This document shows positions 6,514-15,193 of a DNA stretch of 64,000 bases, piece by piece. The notes below the pieces were generated by a model, which searched no databases, had not been told where the DNA came from, and saw nothing but the letters and a program-made list of their open reading frames with translations. Each line of letters opens with the position of its first letter. Position 1 is the first letter of the stretch. Where the stretch lies: positions 1,054,001 through 1,118,000 of the forward strand of contig NZ_AUKG01000001.1 of assembly GCF_000424625.1 (NCBI RefSeq), given 5' to 3'. The translations under genes and the position numbers were made by a program. This stretch comes from Conexibacter woesei Iso977N (lineage in GTDB: Bacteria; Actinomycetota; Thermoleophilia; Solirubrobacterales; Solirubrobacteraceae).

Positions 6514-8715
6514 CTAGCGCGCCCTGTGGCGCGCCTCGCGCTTGGCCTTCGCCTCGGCCTTGCGCTTCTCCTTGGCGGCGGTCTGGATCTCCAGCAGCTG
6601 GAAGGCCTTCAGGTACTGCGCCTTGCCGGTCGGCGACTGCGGGTCCAGGTACAGCGCCGGGCCGAGCAGGCGCAGCGCCAGCTGCGGGTCGTTCTGCTGC
6701 TCGAGCGCGAAGTCCGACAGGTACTCCCACGTGCCCGGGTTGTTGGGCTGCAGCCGGACCGCGTCGGTCAGCGCGCGCTGCGCCGCGTCGCGGTGGTGCG
6801 CGGTCGTCTCGACCAGCGCGCGCATCAGCAGCGGGTCGGTCGACAGCGGGTCACGCGACTGCGCCTTGTCGACCTCGGCGATCGCCTGCTTGTAGTTCGT
6901 GGCCGCGAGGGTCAGCGCGCGGTTCTGGGCGTGCAGCGAGCCGAGCGGCAGCCACGCGGTCCAGGCGGTCAGCAGCCCGAGGGCGAGCGCGAGCGCGGCG
7001 ATCCCGACCCGGACCGGCGAGCGCAGCCCCCGCCGCAGCGAGGCGGCGAGCATCGGCCCGTCCGAGGCGCGTTCGCCCAGCGGCCCGCGGCCCGCGACCC
7101 AGCCCGCCGGGACCAGCGCGAGCACCGCGCAGCCCGGGACGAACCACGTCCAGTCGATGAACGAGTGCACGGCGAAGACGATCACGACGGTCGCCATCGT
7201 CGCCATCGCGACGCGCTCGGGGCCGAAGCCGGCGGCGCGCGCCGCGGCGTCCGGGGTGGGTGGGGGCCGCTTCGGCGCGAGCGCGAGCGCGCGCGGTAGC
7301 GGGATCCGCCAGCCGAGCGTCCGCCCGGTCGCGACCATCCAGGACAGCGTCAGCAGCGCGCTCACCAACAACCCCAACAACCCGAGGTCGGCCGCGGTCT
7401 GGACCGCGTAGCCGTGCGAGTGGCGCACGTCGAGGTTGTCGGTCCGCAGCCGCAGCCGCGCGGTCCGGTAGCCGCCTGCGCCGACGCCCTTCATCGGGTG
7501 CGACCTGAAGACCCTGATCGACTCGTCCCAGTAGCGCGCGCGCACGCTGCCGACCGACGTCAGCCGCGACGGGTCGTTCAACACGGTGGTCTTGTCGTTG
7601 GGGTCGGTCAGCGACTTCCAGCCCGACGAGATCGACCCGCCCAGGCCCTTGGACGACATCGCCAGCGCGATCACCAGCGCCATCGGGACCAGCCCGACGC
7701 ACACGAGGATCGCCGCGCCCGCGTAGCGCCGCGTGCCCTCCGACGCCGACCGCTGCGCGGCGCTGAAGCCGATCAGCAGCCCGACCGCGAGCAACACCAA
7801 CAACATCGCCACGACGGCGATCCCGAGCTCGTGCCCGGACGTCGCGCGCTGCGCGACCGACACCTGGTCCTTGGTCAGCGTGTCCTGCGAGAACACCCAC
7901 AACGCGACCAGCACCGCGCCGACCGCGCCGCAGGCGAGGACCGCGACGCCGCGCAGGCGCAGCGGCACGACCAGGAACCAGAAGCCGAGGCCGACCGCCA
8001 TCGCCAGCAGCGAGCCGCGCGAGTACGCGAGCAGCACGGTCAGGAGCAACAACCCCATGATGGGGTAGGCGAGCGCGTTCAGCGCGGCGTGGCCCGAGCG
8101 GCGCGCGCCCAGCCACAGCGTCGGCGGCACGCCGATCGCGGCGGTCAGCCCGACCGCGTTCCAGTACTGGTAGGGCTCGCGCAGCCGCGCGTACGGGTCG
8201 GCCGCGGCCAGCGCGCCCGGGAAGACCTTGGTCAGGATCGCGTAGGCGCAGATCGCGGTGCTCGCCGCGCACACGGCGCCCAGGACCGCGCTCCACCACG
8301 CCCCGACCGCCCGCGCGCCGACGACGGCCGCGGCGAAGATCATCAGGTACGCGATCGTCCGGTTGGCCTCCAGCCACGAGTCCGACGGGACGATCGACCA
8401 CGTGATCGACAGCGCGGTCAGCAGCGCCAGGGCCGCGAACCACGCGATCGTGACGCCGCCCCACCAACGCTGGTCGCGCACGGCCAGGACCGCGATCGCC
8501 GCGCACAGGCCGCCGACGACGTCGAGCCAGATCTCGACCTTCGCGGTCGGCGTCAGCAGCAGGCCGCCGCCGGCGCGCAGGCCGACGGCCGCCAGGCCGA
8601 TCGCGAGCAGGATGCCGAAGACCGTCTCGCCCGGAGGACGACGGAACGCGCGGCGCTCACGCGTCGCGCGGCCGCTCAGGATCGATGCGTCAGGCGGAGC
8701 GGCGACCGTGGACAA
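6514..8715 (-). CDS. O-antigen ligase/polymerase-like membrane protein with C-terminal TPR region
   Basis: This 733-aa protein has about 12 hydrophobic segments (residues 30-560). Between them is a large loop (about 370-430) with RARYWDESIRVFRSHPMKGVGAGGYRTA and VRHSHGYAVQTAADLG. That arrangement is the Wzy_C signature (RxxxW, GxGxG, HSH) of WaaL/Wzy enzymes acting on undecaprenyl-PP glycans outside the membrane. The last about 170 residues are helical repeats resembling TPRs (ALVETTAHHRDAAQRALTDAVRLQPNNPGTWEYLS). It likely polymerises or ligates the glycan. The start is TTG at 8715, overlapping the previous gene's end by 26 nt; no closer ATG or GTG fits the reading frame well. Confidence 0.88.
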   Translation of the reverse strand: MSTVAAPPDASILSGRATRERRAFRRPPGETVFGILLAIGLAAVGLRAGGGLLLTPTAKVEIWLDVVGGLCAAIAVLAVRDQRWWGGVTIAWFAALALLTALSITWSIVPSDSWLEANRTIAYLMIFAAAVVGARAVGAWWSAVLGAVCAASTAICAYAILTKVFPGALAAADPYARLREPYQYWNAVGLTAAIGVPPTLWLGARRSGHAALNALAYPIMGLLLLTVLLAYSRGSLLAMAVGLGFWFLVVPLRLRGVAVLACGAVGAVLVALWVFSQDTLTKDQVSVAQRATSGHELGIAVVAMLLVLLAVGLLIGFSAAQRSASEGTRRYAGAAILVCVGLVPMALVIALAMSSKGLGGSISSGWKSLTDPNDKTTVLNDPSRLTSVGSVRARYWDESIRVFRSHPMKGVGAGGYRTARLRLRTDNLDVRHSHGYAVQTAADLGLLGLLVSALLTLSWMVATGRTLGWRIPLPRALALAPKRPPPTPDAAARAAGFGPERVAMATMATVVIVFAVHSFIDWTWFVPGCAVLALVPAGWVAGRGPLGERASDGPMLAASLRRGLRSPVRVGIAALALALGLLTAWTAWLPLGSLHAQNRALTLAATNYKQAIAEVDKAQSRDPLSTDPLLMRALVETTAHHRDAAQRALTDAVRLQPNNPGTWEYLSDFALEQQNDPQLALRLLGPALYLDPQSPTGKAQYLKAFQLLEIQTAAKEKRKAEAKAKREARHRAR

Positions 8716-9310
8716 AGCGGTGGGTGCCGAAGCCGGCGGCCCCGAGGCCGGCGAGGATCAGAAGGGCCAGGATCGCCAGCAGCGGTGTCGGCAGGTCGCC
8801 GACGCCGCTGGTCTTCGTGCCGCCGAGCTCGCCCGGGTGGATCGGGCGGCCGTCGAGGGCGACGGGCGCGTTGCCCGCCTGGACGGCCTTCGCGAACGCG
8901 GCCCTCTGGGCCTCGGTCGCGGCGGCGAGCGGGTCCGGAGCGGGCGCGGTCGCGTCGGCGTCGCCGCCGGCGACCCCGCCGCCCGTCGTGCCGCCGCCGG
9001 TCGTCCCGCCGCCGGTCGCCGCGCCGCCGCCGCCCGAGGACGAGCCGCCGCCGGACGACGACCCGCCGCCGCCGAGCTCGGCGCGGCGGATCACGTCGCT
9101 GCAGTCGGTGTACTCGTCGGCGTCGGTCGGCAGGTGCGCGAGCGCGTCGGCGAGCTGGGCAGTCGTGTAGTGGCCGTTGATCTGGCCGTCGGTGCAGTCC
9201 GTCTGGATCCGCTCGCGCGTGGTCTTGGCGGACGCGACGCCCGGCACCGCGCAGCAGAGCGCGGTGAGGAGGAGGGCGAGGGCTGTTGCGATCCGTGGAC
9301 GGAGGCGCAT
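8690..9310 (-). CDS. Secreted membrane-anchored protein with Gly/Ser-rich linker
   Basis: This 206-aa protein starts with a Sec signal (RLRPRIATALALLLTALCC, then AVPGVASA). A small domain follows with two cysteines (TDCTDGQINGHY and YTDCSDVIRRAEL). Next is a low-complexity linker of Gly, Ser, Ala and Thr (about residues 85-130), then PLAAATEAQRAAFAKAV and a C-terminal membrane helix ending in RRSA. The layout suggests a cell-surface protein held by its C-terminus, near the polymerase gene it overlaps. Function is unknown. The ATG at 9310 is chosen because it puts the signal peptide at the N-terminus; GTG at 9370 would add 20 residues. Confidence 0.75.
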   Translation of the reverse strand: MRLRPRIATALALLLTALCCAVPGVASAKTTRERIQTDCTDGQINGHYTTAQLADALAHLPTDADEYTDCSDVIRRAELGGGGSSSGGGSSSGGGGAATGGGTTGGGTTGGGVAGGDADATAPAPDPLAAATEAQRAAFAKAVQAGNAPVALDGRPIHPGELGGTKTSGVGDLPTPLLAILALLILAGLGAAGFGTHRFVHGRRSA

Positions 9311-9371
9311 GGCGCGACGCGGGCCTCCGTTGCGGACATGGCGAAGCGGGAGTCCCTGCTGGGTGGACACG

Positions 9372-10430
9372 TTAGCGATCCCCTTCCTTGCTCGCGCCGA
9401 CGCTCGCCAGGGCGGAGCCGACCCCGGCCGCCCACGCGTCCTGCGTGTAGGCGGCGGCGTCGGCCTGCGCTTGGGCTCCGAGGCGGGCGCGCAGCGGCGC
9501 GTCGTCGCGGAGACGACGCAGCGCGGCGGCGAGCGCGGCCGTGTCCCCGGCGGGGACGACGAGGCCGTTGCGCTCGTCGCGGACGAGCCCGCCGGCGGCG
9601 GCGCCGACGGCGGTGGTGGCGATGACGGGCAGTCGTTGGTGCATGGCTTCGTTGGCCACCAGGCCCCACGGCTCGAGGAAGTCGCGGGTCTGGATGGCCG
9701 GCATGACCAGGACGTCGCTGCCCGCGTAGAAGTTGCGCACAGCGGTCGGGGGCTGCGGGCCGACCGGGGTGCCGGCGCCGATCAGGACGAGGACCTCGCC
9801 GGGGTTCTTGAAGCCGGCCTGGGCCCAGGCGCGTTGCAGCTCCGGGGTGCCCTTGTAGCGCGCGGGGCGGCCGACGGCGAGGGCGACGAACGCCGCGCCG
9901 GGCGGGCGCTCGGGGTGCGTCGCGGGGGCGGTCCAGAAGGCGGTGTCGACGGCCTGGGGGGCGACGTGGACGTTGCGCGCGCCGCGCTGCGCCACGAACG
10001 TCGTGACGTGCGGGCCGTAGGTGATGACCGCGTCGGCGTTCTTGTACATGAAGCTCAGGAGCGGGGTCCCGGCGAGCGTGAAGGCGGGCGTGCGCGGGTG
10101 GGCCCAGAGGGCGGTCCAGAGCAGGAACGGCGTGCGCGAGCGCCGTGCGCCGAGGTAGGCGGCGGGCAGCGCGGTGCGGCCCGCGGTCCCGGCGATCACC
10201 GCGCGGTAGTCGCCGGAGGCGGCCAAGGTGTAGGCCTCGCGCTGGGTGATGTCCTTGGTCGGGACGTCGATGGTGTCGACCGCGCCCGTGGCGTGGTGCG
10301 AGCGGCCGCCGAACAGCGCGAGCTGCAGCCCTTCGCGTTCATGAAGGGCTTGGAACGCGCCCGCGCGGTCCGGCGCGACGAGGTTGGTGATCAGCAGGAC
10401 CGGCCGCGCGTCCGCGGCGCCGGTGCTCAC
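9372..10430 (-). CDS. Glycosyltransferase family 4
   Basis: This 352-aa GT-B enzyme begins VLLITNLVAPDRAGAFQALHE and has FVALAVGRPARYKGTPEL, VLVLIGAGTPVG, then EPWGLVANEAMHQRLPVIA as the EX7E motif and RNGLVVPAGDTAALA. The GTG start at 10430 overlaps the TGA of the preceding gene (GTGA, 10427-10430), indicating coupled translation. The N-terminal half lacks an obvious membrane anchor. Acceptor and donor are unknown; the operon context suggests assembly of the same glycan as its neighbours. Confidence 0.88.
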   Translation of the reverse strand: MSTGAADARPVLLITNLVAPDRAGAFQALHEREGLQLALFGGRSHHATGAVDTIDVPTKDITQREAYTLAASGDYRAVIAGTAGRTALPAAYLGARRSRTPFLLWTALWAHPRTPAFTLAGTPLLSFMYKNADAVITYGPHVTTFVAQRGARNVHVAPQAVDTAFWTAPATHPERPPGAAFVALAVGRPARYKGTPELQRAWAQAGFKNPGEVLVLIGAGTPVGPQPPTAVRNFYAGSDVLVMPAIQTRDFLEPWGLVANEAMHQRLPVIATTAVGAAAGGLVRDERNGLVVPAGDTAALAAALRRLRDDAPLRARLGAQAQADAAAYTQDAWAAGVGSALASVGASKEGDR

Positions 10431-11587
10431 GCCGTCAGCGCCTCCTCGTAGGCGCGCACGGTCGCGGCGCCGCACGCGGCCCAGGTGAAGTGCGCGGCGA
10501 CCATCGCCTGCGCGGCGGAGCCGATCCGGCCGCCCCAGTCGGGGTCCAGCAGCGAGTCGATCTCGTCGGCGAGCGCCTCCGGGTCGGCGGGCGGGACCAG
10601 GCGCATGCCGTGGCCGAGGCGCGCGATGTCCTCCGGCCCGGGCTCGCCGCGCGCGCCGATCGCGGGCAGGCCGGCGGCCATCGCCTCGACGTAGGCGACG
10701 CCGAACGCCTCGTCGGTCGAGGGCATCACGAACACCGACGCGTCACGGCCGCGCCTGAGCGCCTCCTCGTGGGCGAGTTGGCCGGTGAACTCGACGCGCT
10801 CGGCCAGGTCGAGCTGGCGGGCGAGCGCCGCGAGGCTGTCGCGCTCCGGGCCGTCGCCGATCACGCGGTAGCGCAGGTCCGGGCGGCGGTCGCGGAGGAT
10901 CCACATCGCGCGCATGACGTCGGCCTGGCGCTTGCGGGCGATCAGCTGGCCGACGGTGACGAGCGTCGGGCGCTGCGGCGGGCGGCGCTCGATCGGGACG
11001 AGGTCGCTGCCCAGGTGCACCACCTTGGTCCGGCGCGCGCCGAGGTCGCGGACGGCGCGCTCGATGCCGATCGAGTTGGCCAGGACGATCCGGGCGTTCC
11101 TGAAGGCGTTGGTCACGCGCGCGCGGCCGGCGGGGAGGCGCACGGTGTGGAAGACGTCGCCGCCGTGCTCGGAGACCACGAGCGGTGCGCGATCCCGAGC
11201 GCGCAGGACCGCGTCGGCGGCGGGGATCGCGTAGTGGGCGTGGACCAGGTCGTAGGGGAACTCGCGGCGGATCCTGCGCAGCTCCAGCGCCAGGCCGGGC
11301 GCGGCCCAGGCGCCCCATTGGGCGTAGGAGCGGCCGCGGGGCGGCGAGAGGAACTTCAGGTAGCGGACGTCGAGGCCGTCGCGCGTCTCGTGCTTGGGCT
11401 GCTGGAGCAGCGGCTTCCAGGCGCCGGCGTCGCGGAAGCGCGACGCGGGCGCGATCGGGCGGTGCAGGACGAGGACGCGGACGTCGGCGCCCTGGTCGCG
11501 GGCGGCGAGCGCCTGGCGGTGGGCCCAGATCCCGAGGGTCGGGTCGGCGACGCGGGGGTAGAACTCGGCTACGACGAGGACCCTCAA
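10427..11587 (-). CDS. Glycosyltransferase family 4
   Basis: This 386-aa GT-B glycosyltransferase begins RVLVVAEFYPRVADPTLGIW, with acceptor-side motifs LVHAHYAIPAADAVL and VSEHGGDVF. The donor half has LVTVGQLIARKRQADVMRAM, YRVIGDGPERDSLAAL and PSTDEAFGVAYVEAMAAGLP (EX7E). The start is TTG at 11587, overlapping the previous gene's TGA (TTGA, 11584-11587). Only this TTG places the first beta-strand properly. Very similar GT4 enzymes act as mannosyl- or glucosyltransferases, but specificity is not readable here. Confidence 0.9.
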   Translation of the reverse strand: MRVLVVAEFYPRVADPTLGIWAHRQALAARDQGADVRVLVLHRPIAPASRFRDAGAWKPLLQQPKHETRDGLDVRYLKFLSPPRGRSYAQWGAWAAPGLALELRRIRREFPYDLVHAHYAIPAADAVLRARDRAPLVVSEHGGDVFHTVRLPAGRARVTNAFRNARIVLANSIGIERAVRDLGARRTKVVHLGSDLVPIERRPPQRPTLVTVGQLIARKRQADVMRAMWILRDRRPDLRYRVIGDGPERDSLAALARQLDLAERVEFTGQLAHEEALRRGRDASVFVMPSTDEAFGVAYVEAMAAGLPAIGARGEPGPEDIARLGHGMRLVPPADPEALADEIDSLLDPDWGGRIGSAAQAMVAAHFTWAACGAATVRAYEEALTA

Positions 11588-13332
11588 CGGTCACCGATCC
11601 TGTGCGCTTCCAGCGTCCGGACGGCGTCGCGCGTGACGTAGGGGCGGCCGTCGAGGAAGCGGCGCGCCTCGGCGGCGGCGGTCTCGCGCGGGTAGTCGGA
11701 CGCGGCGGGGCGGATCGTGTGGCCGATCGGCGTGGCGTCGACGACGCCGAGGCGCCAGCCGTGCTCCTGGGCCAGCGCGGACCAGTGCGCGTCGAGGCCC
11801 CAGCCCATCCTGAGGTCCGACGGGAAGGGGAGGAGGACGCGCGCCGCTTCGGCGTTGAACGCCGTCACCGGGCCGATCTCCACGAAGTTCGTGACGCGCC
11901 AGTCCGAGCCGGCGCGGCGGCGGGTGACGTCCCAGGCGGCGTGCGAGTGGCGGCGGTGGGCGGGCTGGGCGAGCGCGAGGCGGCCGGCGTCGGCGCAGGC
12001 GAGGAAGGTGTCGAGGAAGCGGCGGGGGAGCGAGACGTCGTCGTCGGTGACGACGATCCAGTCGAAGCTGCTCAGGTCGTGGCGCGCGAGGATGATGTTG
12101 AGGTTCTCGAACTTGCCGCGGCCGGGGGTGGCGGGGGCGACGTCGATCGTGACGTCGTGGCGGGAGGCTGCGAGCTCTGCGCGCGCTTCCGTCATCAGGT
12201 TCGGGACGTCGGTGCGTTCGATGCCGACGACCAGGACGCGGTGGCGCGGCGCGGCGTCCGTGGCTTGCGCGATCGCGCGGCGGCGCCGGCCCGGGATCCG
12301 GGCGGCGAGGTCGTGCAGGAGGTCGTGGGCGCGCAGCGCGTGGCCACGCTTGCCGGCGACGTAGCCGGAGCGGCCGGAGAGGAAGTCGTCGACACCGGGC
12401 GTCGCGGCGGGCGGCGGCGGGGGCTGGAGGCGCTCGTCGAGCAGCGAGCGGATCCGGCCGAGGGAATGGGCGGAGAGGATCGGGCCGTTGGCGCAGCGGA
12501 AGCGCGGCCCGTGCAGCAGGCAGCCGGCGAGGACGCGCAGCTCGTCGCCGGCGGCGGGTGCCGCGTTCTTGTAGATGTCGAACCGGCGCGAGGCGCGGCC
12601 GCGGCGGTAGGCGGCGCGCATCAAGTTGATGATCTTGGCGTCGTCGCCGATCCGGCGGTGGTCCAGCGCGGCTGCGGCGACGTAGCGGATCCGGCCGCCG
12701 GTCTGCGCGTGCATGCGGTCCTGCCACTCCTCCTCGTCGCCGCCCCCGGCTCCGCGCGGCGCGCCGGCCTGCAGGCGCTGCTGCCACTCCTGCTCGTCGC
12801 CGTAGAGCTCGCGGGCCTCGTCGAAGAGCCCGACCCGCTCGATCGCCGCGCGCCGGATCGCCATGTTCGCGCCCCAGGCGTGGGGCGCGTCGCGGTCCTT
12901 GGGGCCGAGATCGAGGTGCGTGATCGGCGGGTCCTCGCGGCCGCAGAAGCGGTGGGTGTGGTCCTCGAAGCGGGCGAGGATCGGGCCGGTGAGGACGCCG
13001 ACGTCCTGGGGCAGCGCGGCGTCGGCGACGACCAGCGCGTGGAGCCAGCCGGGGCGGACGACGACGTCGTCGTCGACGAACGCGAGCAGGCTCGCGTCCG
13101 TGTTGGCGATCCCGGTGTTGCGGGCGGCGTTGAGGCCGCGGGAGCGGTCGTGGGCGACGTAGCGGGCGCCGTGGCGTGCCGCGGCGCTCCTCGTGGCGTC
13201 GCTCGGCCCGTCGTCGACGACGAGCACGTCGCCACCGACCGCGCGCGCCTGCGGGACGATCGACGCGAGTGCGGCATCGAGGTACTCCGGGCGCCCGGCG
13301 GTGGGCAGGATGACGGCGACGGGCGCGGACAA
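11584..13332 (-). CDS. Bidomain GT2 glycosyltransferase
   Basis: This 582-aa protein has two GT-A-like halves. Residues 3-230 form a classic GT2: VAVILPTAGRPEYLDAALASI, VLVVDDGPSD, AFVDDDVVVRPGW and WGANMAIRRAAIERVG. Residues 350-580 form a second, divergent GT-A-like half: VDIDVAPATPGRGKFENLN-type start, WIVVTDDDVSLPRRF and GPVTAFNAEAARVLLPF, with a DDD putative metal site. The TTG at 13332 is the likely start: it directly precedes the first strand, and a TAGCGT box lies 10 nt upstream. An internal 20-residue duplication is present (see findings). It is the first gene of the operon running down to 5421 and is divergent from the GT4 gene at 13393. Confidence 0.85.
   Translation of the reverse strand: MSAPVAVILPTAGRPEYLDAALASIVPQARAVGGDVLVVDDGPSDATRSAAARHGARYVAHDRSRGLNAARNTGIANTDASLLAFVDDDVVVRPGWLHALVVADAALPQDVGVLTGPILARFEDHTHRFCGREDPPITHLDLGPKDRDAPHAWGANMAIRRAAIERVGLFDEARELYGDEQEWQQRLQAGAPRGAGGGDEEEWQDRMHAQTGGRIRYVAAAALDHRRIGDDAKIINLMRAAYRRGRASRRFDIYKNAAPAAGDELRVLAGCLLHGPRFRCANGPILSAHSLGRIRSLLDERLQPPPPPAATPGVDDFLSGRSGYVAGKRGHALRAHDLLHDLAARIPGRRRRAIAQATDAAPRHRVLVVGIERTDVPNLMTEARAELAASRHDVTIDVAPATPGRGKFENLNIILARHDLSSFDWIVVTDDDVSLPRRFLDTFLACADAGRLALAQPAHRRHSHAAWDVTRRRAGSDWRVTNFVEIGPVTAFNAEAARVLLPFPSDLRMGWGLDAHWSALAQEHGWRLGVVDATPIGHTIRPAASDYPRETAAAEARRFLDGRPYVTRDAVRTLEAHRIGDR
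12721..12801 (-). repeat. In-frame 60-nt near-duplication inside the bidomain GT2 gene
   Basis: CTGCCACTCCTCCTCGTCGC at 12721 is repeated with one change at 12781, exactly 60 nt apart. In protein terms DEQEWQQRLQA is followed after a Gly/Ala spacer by DEEEWQDRMHA. The frame is kept, so the enzyme gains a 20-residue loop after its GT2 acceptor region. Confidence 0.8.
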
Positions 13333-13342
13333 GTCGGATGAG

Positions 13343-13382
13343 ACGCTATCGGGCGGCCTTGCGTTCAACGCACAGGTACGGT
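13343..13382. promoter_or_regulatory. Divergent -10 boxes for the two glycosyltransferase genes
   Basis: On the minus strand TAGCGT (13348-13343) lies 10 nt before the TTG start at 13332. On the plus strand TACGGT (13377-13382) lies 10 nt before the GTG at 13393. Both predict leaderless or nearly leaderless transcripts and help choose these non-ATG starts. Confidence 0.45.
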
Positions 13383-13392
13383 CTTGCGGGCC

Positions 13393-14544
13393 GTGATCCT
13401 CTTCCTGCACAACCGGTATCGCGTGAGCGGCGGCGAGGAGCGCGTGGTGGAGGATCAGACGTGGCTCGTCCGGGAGCACCTGGGCGAGGAGGCGCAGGTC
13501 CTGGAGCGCGACTCCGCCGCGGTCGGCAGGCGCGCCGCCGCGCTGGGCCTGCTGCGCGGCGGGCTCGACCCGCAGGACGTCGCCAAGGCGGTCCGGCTGA
13601 CCGGCGCCCGCGTCGTCCACGCCCACAACCTCCACCCGACGCTCGGCTGGCGCGCGCTGGCCGCGGCGCAGGCGGCGGGTGCGCGGACCGTCCTGCAGCT
13701 TCACAACTACCGCTTGATCTGCGCGGTCGGCACCTGCGTGAATCCCGCGGGCGAGGACTGCACCCGCTGCCACGGCCGCCGGACCCTGCCCGGCGTCCGC
13801 CTCAACTGCCGCGGCTCCCGCGCGGAGGCGCTGACCTACGCGGCCGGCCTCTCGCTCCAGCAACACCGCCTGATCGACCACGCCGACACGATCGTCGTCC
13901 CCAGCCACGCCGCCCGCACCCGCCTCACGACGCTCGGCGCACCCCGCCGCGTCACCGAGGCGACGGTGCTGGGGCACGTCATCCGCGACTTCGCCGAGCC
14001 GCCGGAGCCGCACGCGCCCGCGGAGCTGCGCGCGGGCGAGGCTGCGCCGGCCGCCGTCCCTCCGCGGGCGATCGTCGCTTCGCGGTTGGCGCGGGAGAAG
14101 GGGGTCGATCTGGCGATCGAGGCTTGCGCCAGGGCCGGGGTTCCGTTGACGGTCTGCGGCGATGGGCCGCTCGGCGACGAGCTGCGCGCCCAGGCGGCGG
14201 CCCTCGGCGCCGACGTCACGTTCACAGGGCGCGTCGGCGCCGACGAGCTCGCGCGGCTGCGCGCCGGGGCGACAGTCGCGGTCGTCCCTTCGCGCGCGCA
14301 GGAGACGTTCGGCCTCGCCGCCCTGGAGGCGCTCGCCGCCGGGCTGCCGGTGATCGCGACGCGCGTCGGCGCGCTCGCCGATCTCGACGGCGACGTCACG
14401 CTCGTCCCGCGCGATGACGCCGAGGTGCTCGCGCAGGCGCTCCGGAACGCGCCGCCGCCGGATCCGGCCCGCGCGATCGCCGCCGCGCGCCGGCGCGCCG
14501 CGCCCGAGGTCATCGCGCCGCGCCTGGCCGAGCTGTACGCCTAG
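13393..14544 (+). CDS. Glycosyltransferase family 4 with cysteine cluster
   Basis: This is a 383-aa GT-B enzyme. The N-terminal half has ILFLHNRYRVSGGEERVV, VVHAHNLHPTLGWRAL and LQLHNYRLICAVGTC. A Cys-rich insert follows, CAVGTCVNPAGEDCTRCHG, with another Cys in RLNCRGSRAEA; this is a recurring feature of one GT4 subgroup (often C...G..C..C...CYR.S) and could bind a metal. The donor half has AIVASRLAREKGVDLAIEA, VCGDGPLGDELR and SRAQETFGLAALEALAAGLP (EX7E). GTG at 13393 is chosen over TTG at 13384 because of the upstream TACGGT box. It ends in a CTAG shared with the convergent tetR stop. Confidence 0.9.
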   Translation: MILFLHNRYRVSGGEERVVEDQTWLVREHLGEEAQVLERDSAAVGRRAAALGLLRGGLDPQDVAKAVRLTGARVVHAHNLHPTLGWRALAAAQAAGARTVLQLHNYRLICAVGTCVNPAGEDCTRCHGRRTLPGVRLNCRGSRAEALTYAAGLSLQQHRLIDHADTIVVPSHAARTRLTTLGAPRRVTEATVLGHVIRDFAEPPEPHAPAELRAGEAAPAAVPPRAIVASRLAREKGVDLAIEACARAGVPLTVCGDGPLGDELRAQAAALGADVTFTGRVGADELARLRAGATVAVVPSRAQETFGLAALEALAAGLPVIATRVGALADLDGDVTLVPRDDAEVLAQALRNAPPPDPARAIAAARRRAAPEVIAPRLAELYA

Positions 14545-15128
14545 AACTCCGGCCAGCCCGCCCGCAGGCGGTCGAACGCCGCGGTCAGCGCCGCGCGCGG
14601 ATCGGCCTCGAGGCTCGCGAGCGACGGCACCTCCAGCGCGTAGCGCGCCACCGCCCGGACGGTCACGTCGCCCGCGTCGACACCATCGACCTCCGCCGCG
14701 AGCACCTCCGCCAGCGCGCCCTCGCACTCGACCCAGCGCCGCATCGCGTACGCGCTCAGCACGGGCGTCGCGGCGATCAGCCTCAGCCGCCGCTTCATGT
14801 TGCGGTCCGGGTCGGTCTCGAACGCGCCGCGGACCGCGATGAACTCCTGGAGCGCGTCGAGCGGGCGCGTGCCCTCCGGTCGCTCCCGGATCGCCGCCGC
14901 GATCGCCGCCGCGCGGTCCTCGGCCCCGCCGAACACCAGCGTCTCCTTGCCGCCCGGGAAGTGCTTGAACAACGTCGTGACCGCCGTGTCGGCGGCCTCG
15001 GCCACCTCGGCGACCGTGACGTTGTCATAGCCCTTCTTCAGGAACAGGTCGAGCGCGGCGTCCGACAGCGCGGCGCGCGTCGCGCGCTTCTTGCGTTCCC
15101 GGCGTCCCAGGGTCTCGGCGGCTTCCAT
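14541..15128 (-). CDS. TetR-family regulator of the adjacent MFS pump
   Basis: This 195-aa repressor has the HTH at residues 10-60: RERKKRATRAALSDAALDLF, then KKGYDNVTVAEVAEAADTAVTTLFKHFPGGKE. The C-terminal part (RNMKRRLRLIAATPVLSAYAMRRW, then ALAEVLAAE) is typical of a TetR C-terminal ligand-binding domain of the Streptomyces type. It is divergent from the MFS transporter, and the 65-nt gap holds a perfect 8-bp inverted repeat overlapping the pump promoter. The standard inference is that it represses the pump until a toxic ligand binds. The ATG at 15128 is favoured because an extra eight upstream codons would run into the operator region. Confidence 0.92.
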   Translation of the reverse strand: MEAAETLGRRERKKRATRAALSDAALDLFLKKGYDNVTVAEVAEAADTAVTTLFKHFPGGKETLVFGGAEDRAAAIAAAIRERPEGTRPLDALQEFIAVRGAFETDPDRNMKRRLRLIAATPVLSAYAMRRWVECEGALAEVLAAEVDGVDAGDVTVRAVARYALEVPSLASLEADPRAALTAAFDRLRAGWPEF

Positions 15129-15159
15129 GGACGATCGGACGATAGCAGCCAAAGTCGTA

Positions 15160-15187
15160 TTGACACCTAAAGTGTAGTGGATACACT
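15160..15187 (+). promoter_or_regulatory. Promoter of the MFS gene, TTGACA-16-TACACT, leaderless
   Basis: TTGACA (15160-15165) and TACACT (15182-15187) are separated by 16 nt. The ATG at 15194 lies 6 nt past the -10 box, so the mRNA should begin at or within a base or two of the start codon. This is the clearest promoter in the window, and its -10 box lies inside the TetR operator. Confidence 0.75.
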
Positions 15188-15189
15188 TT
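15169..15189. promoter_or_regulatory. TetR operator, perfect inverted repeat AAAGTGTA-N5-TACACTTT
   Basis: AAAGTGTA (15169-15176) and TACACTTT (15182-15189) are exact reverse complements with a GTGGA centre. The right arm contains the -10 box, so bound repressor would block polymerase directly. Position between tetR and the pump makes autoregulation likely. Confidence 0.8.
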
Positions 15190-15193
15190 TGGC

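Noticed and set aside
8950-9075. Repetitive GCC/GGC triplets looking like a CRISPR or satellite array
   Set aside because: These are codons for a Gly/Ser/Ala/Thr linker in a secreted protein; there are no separated identical repeats with spacers.
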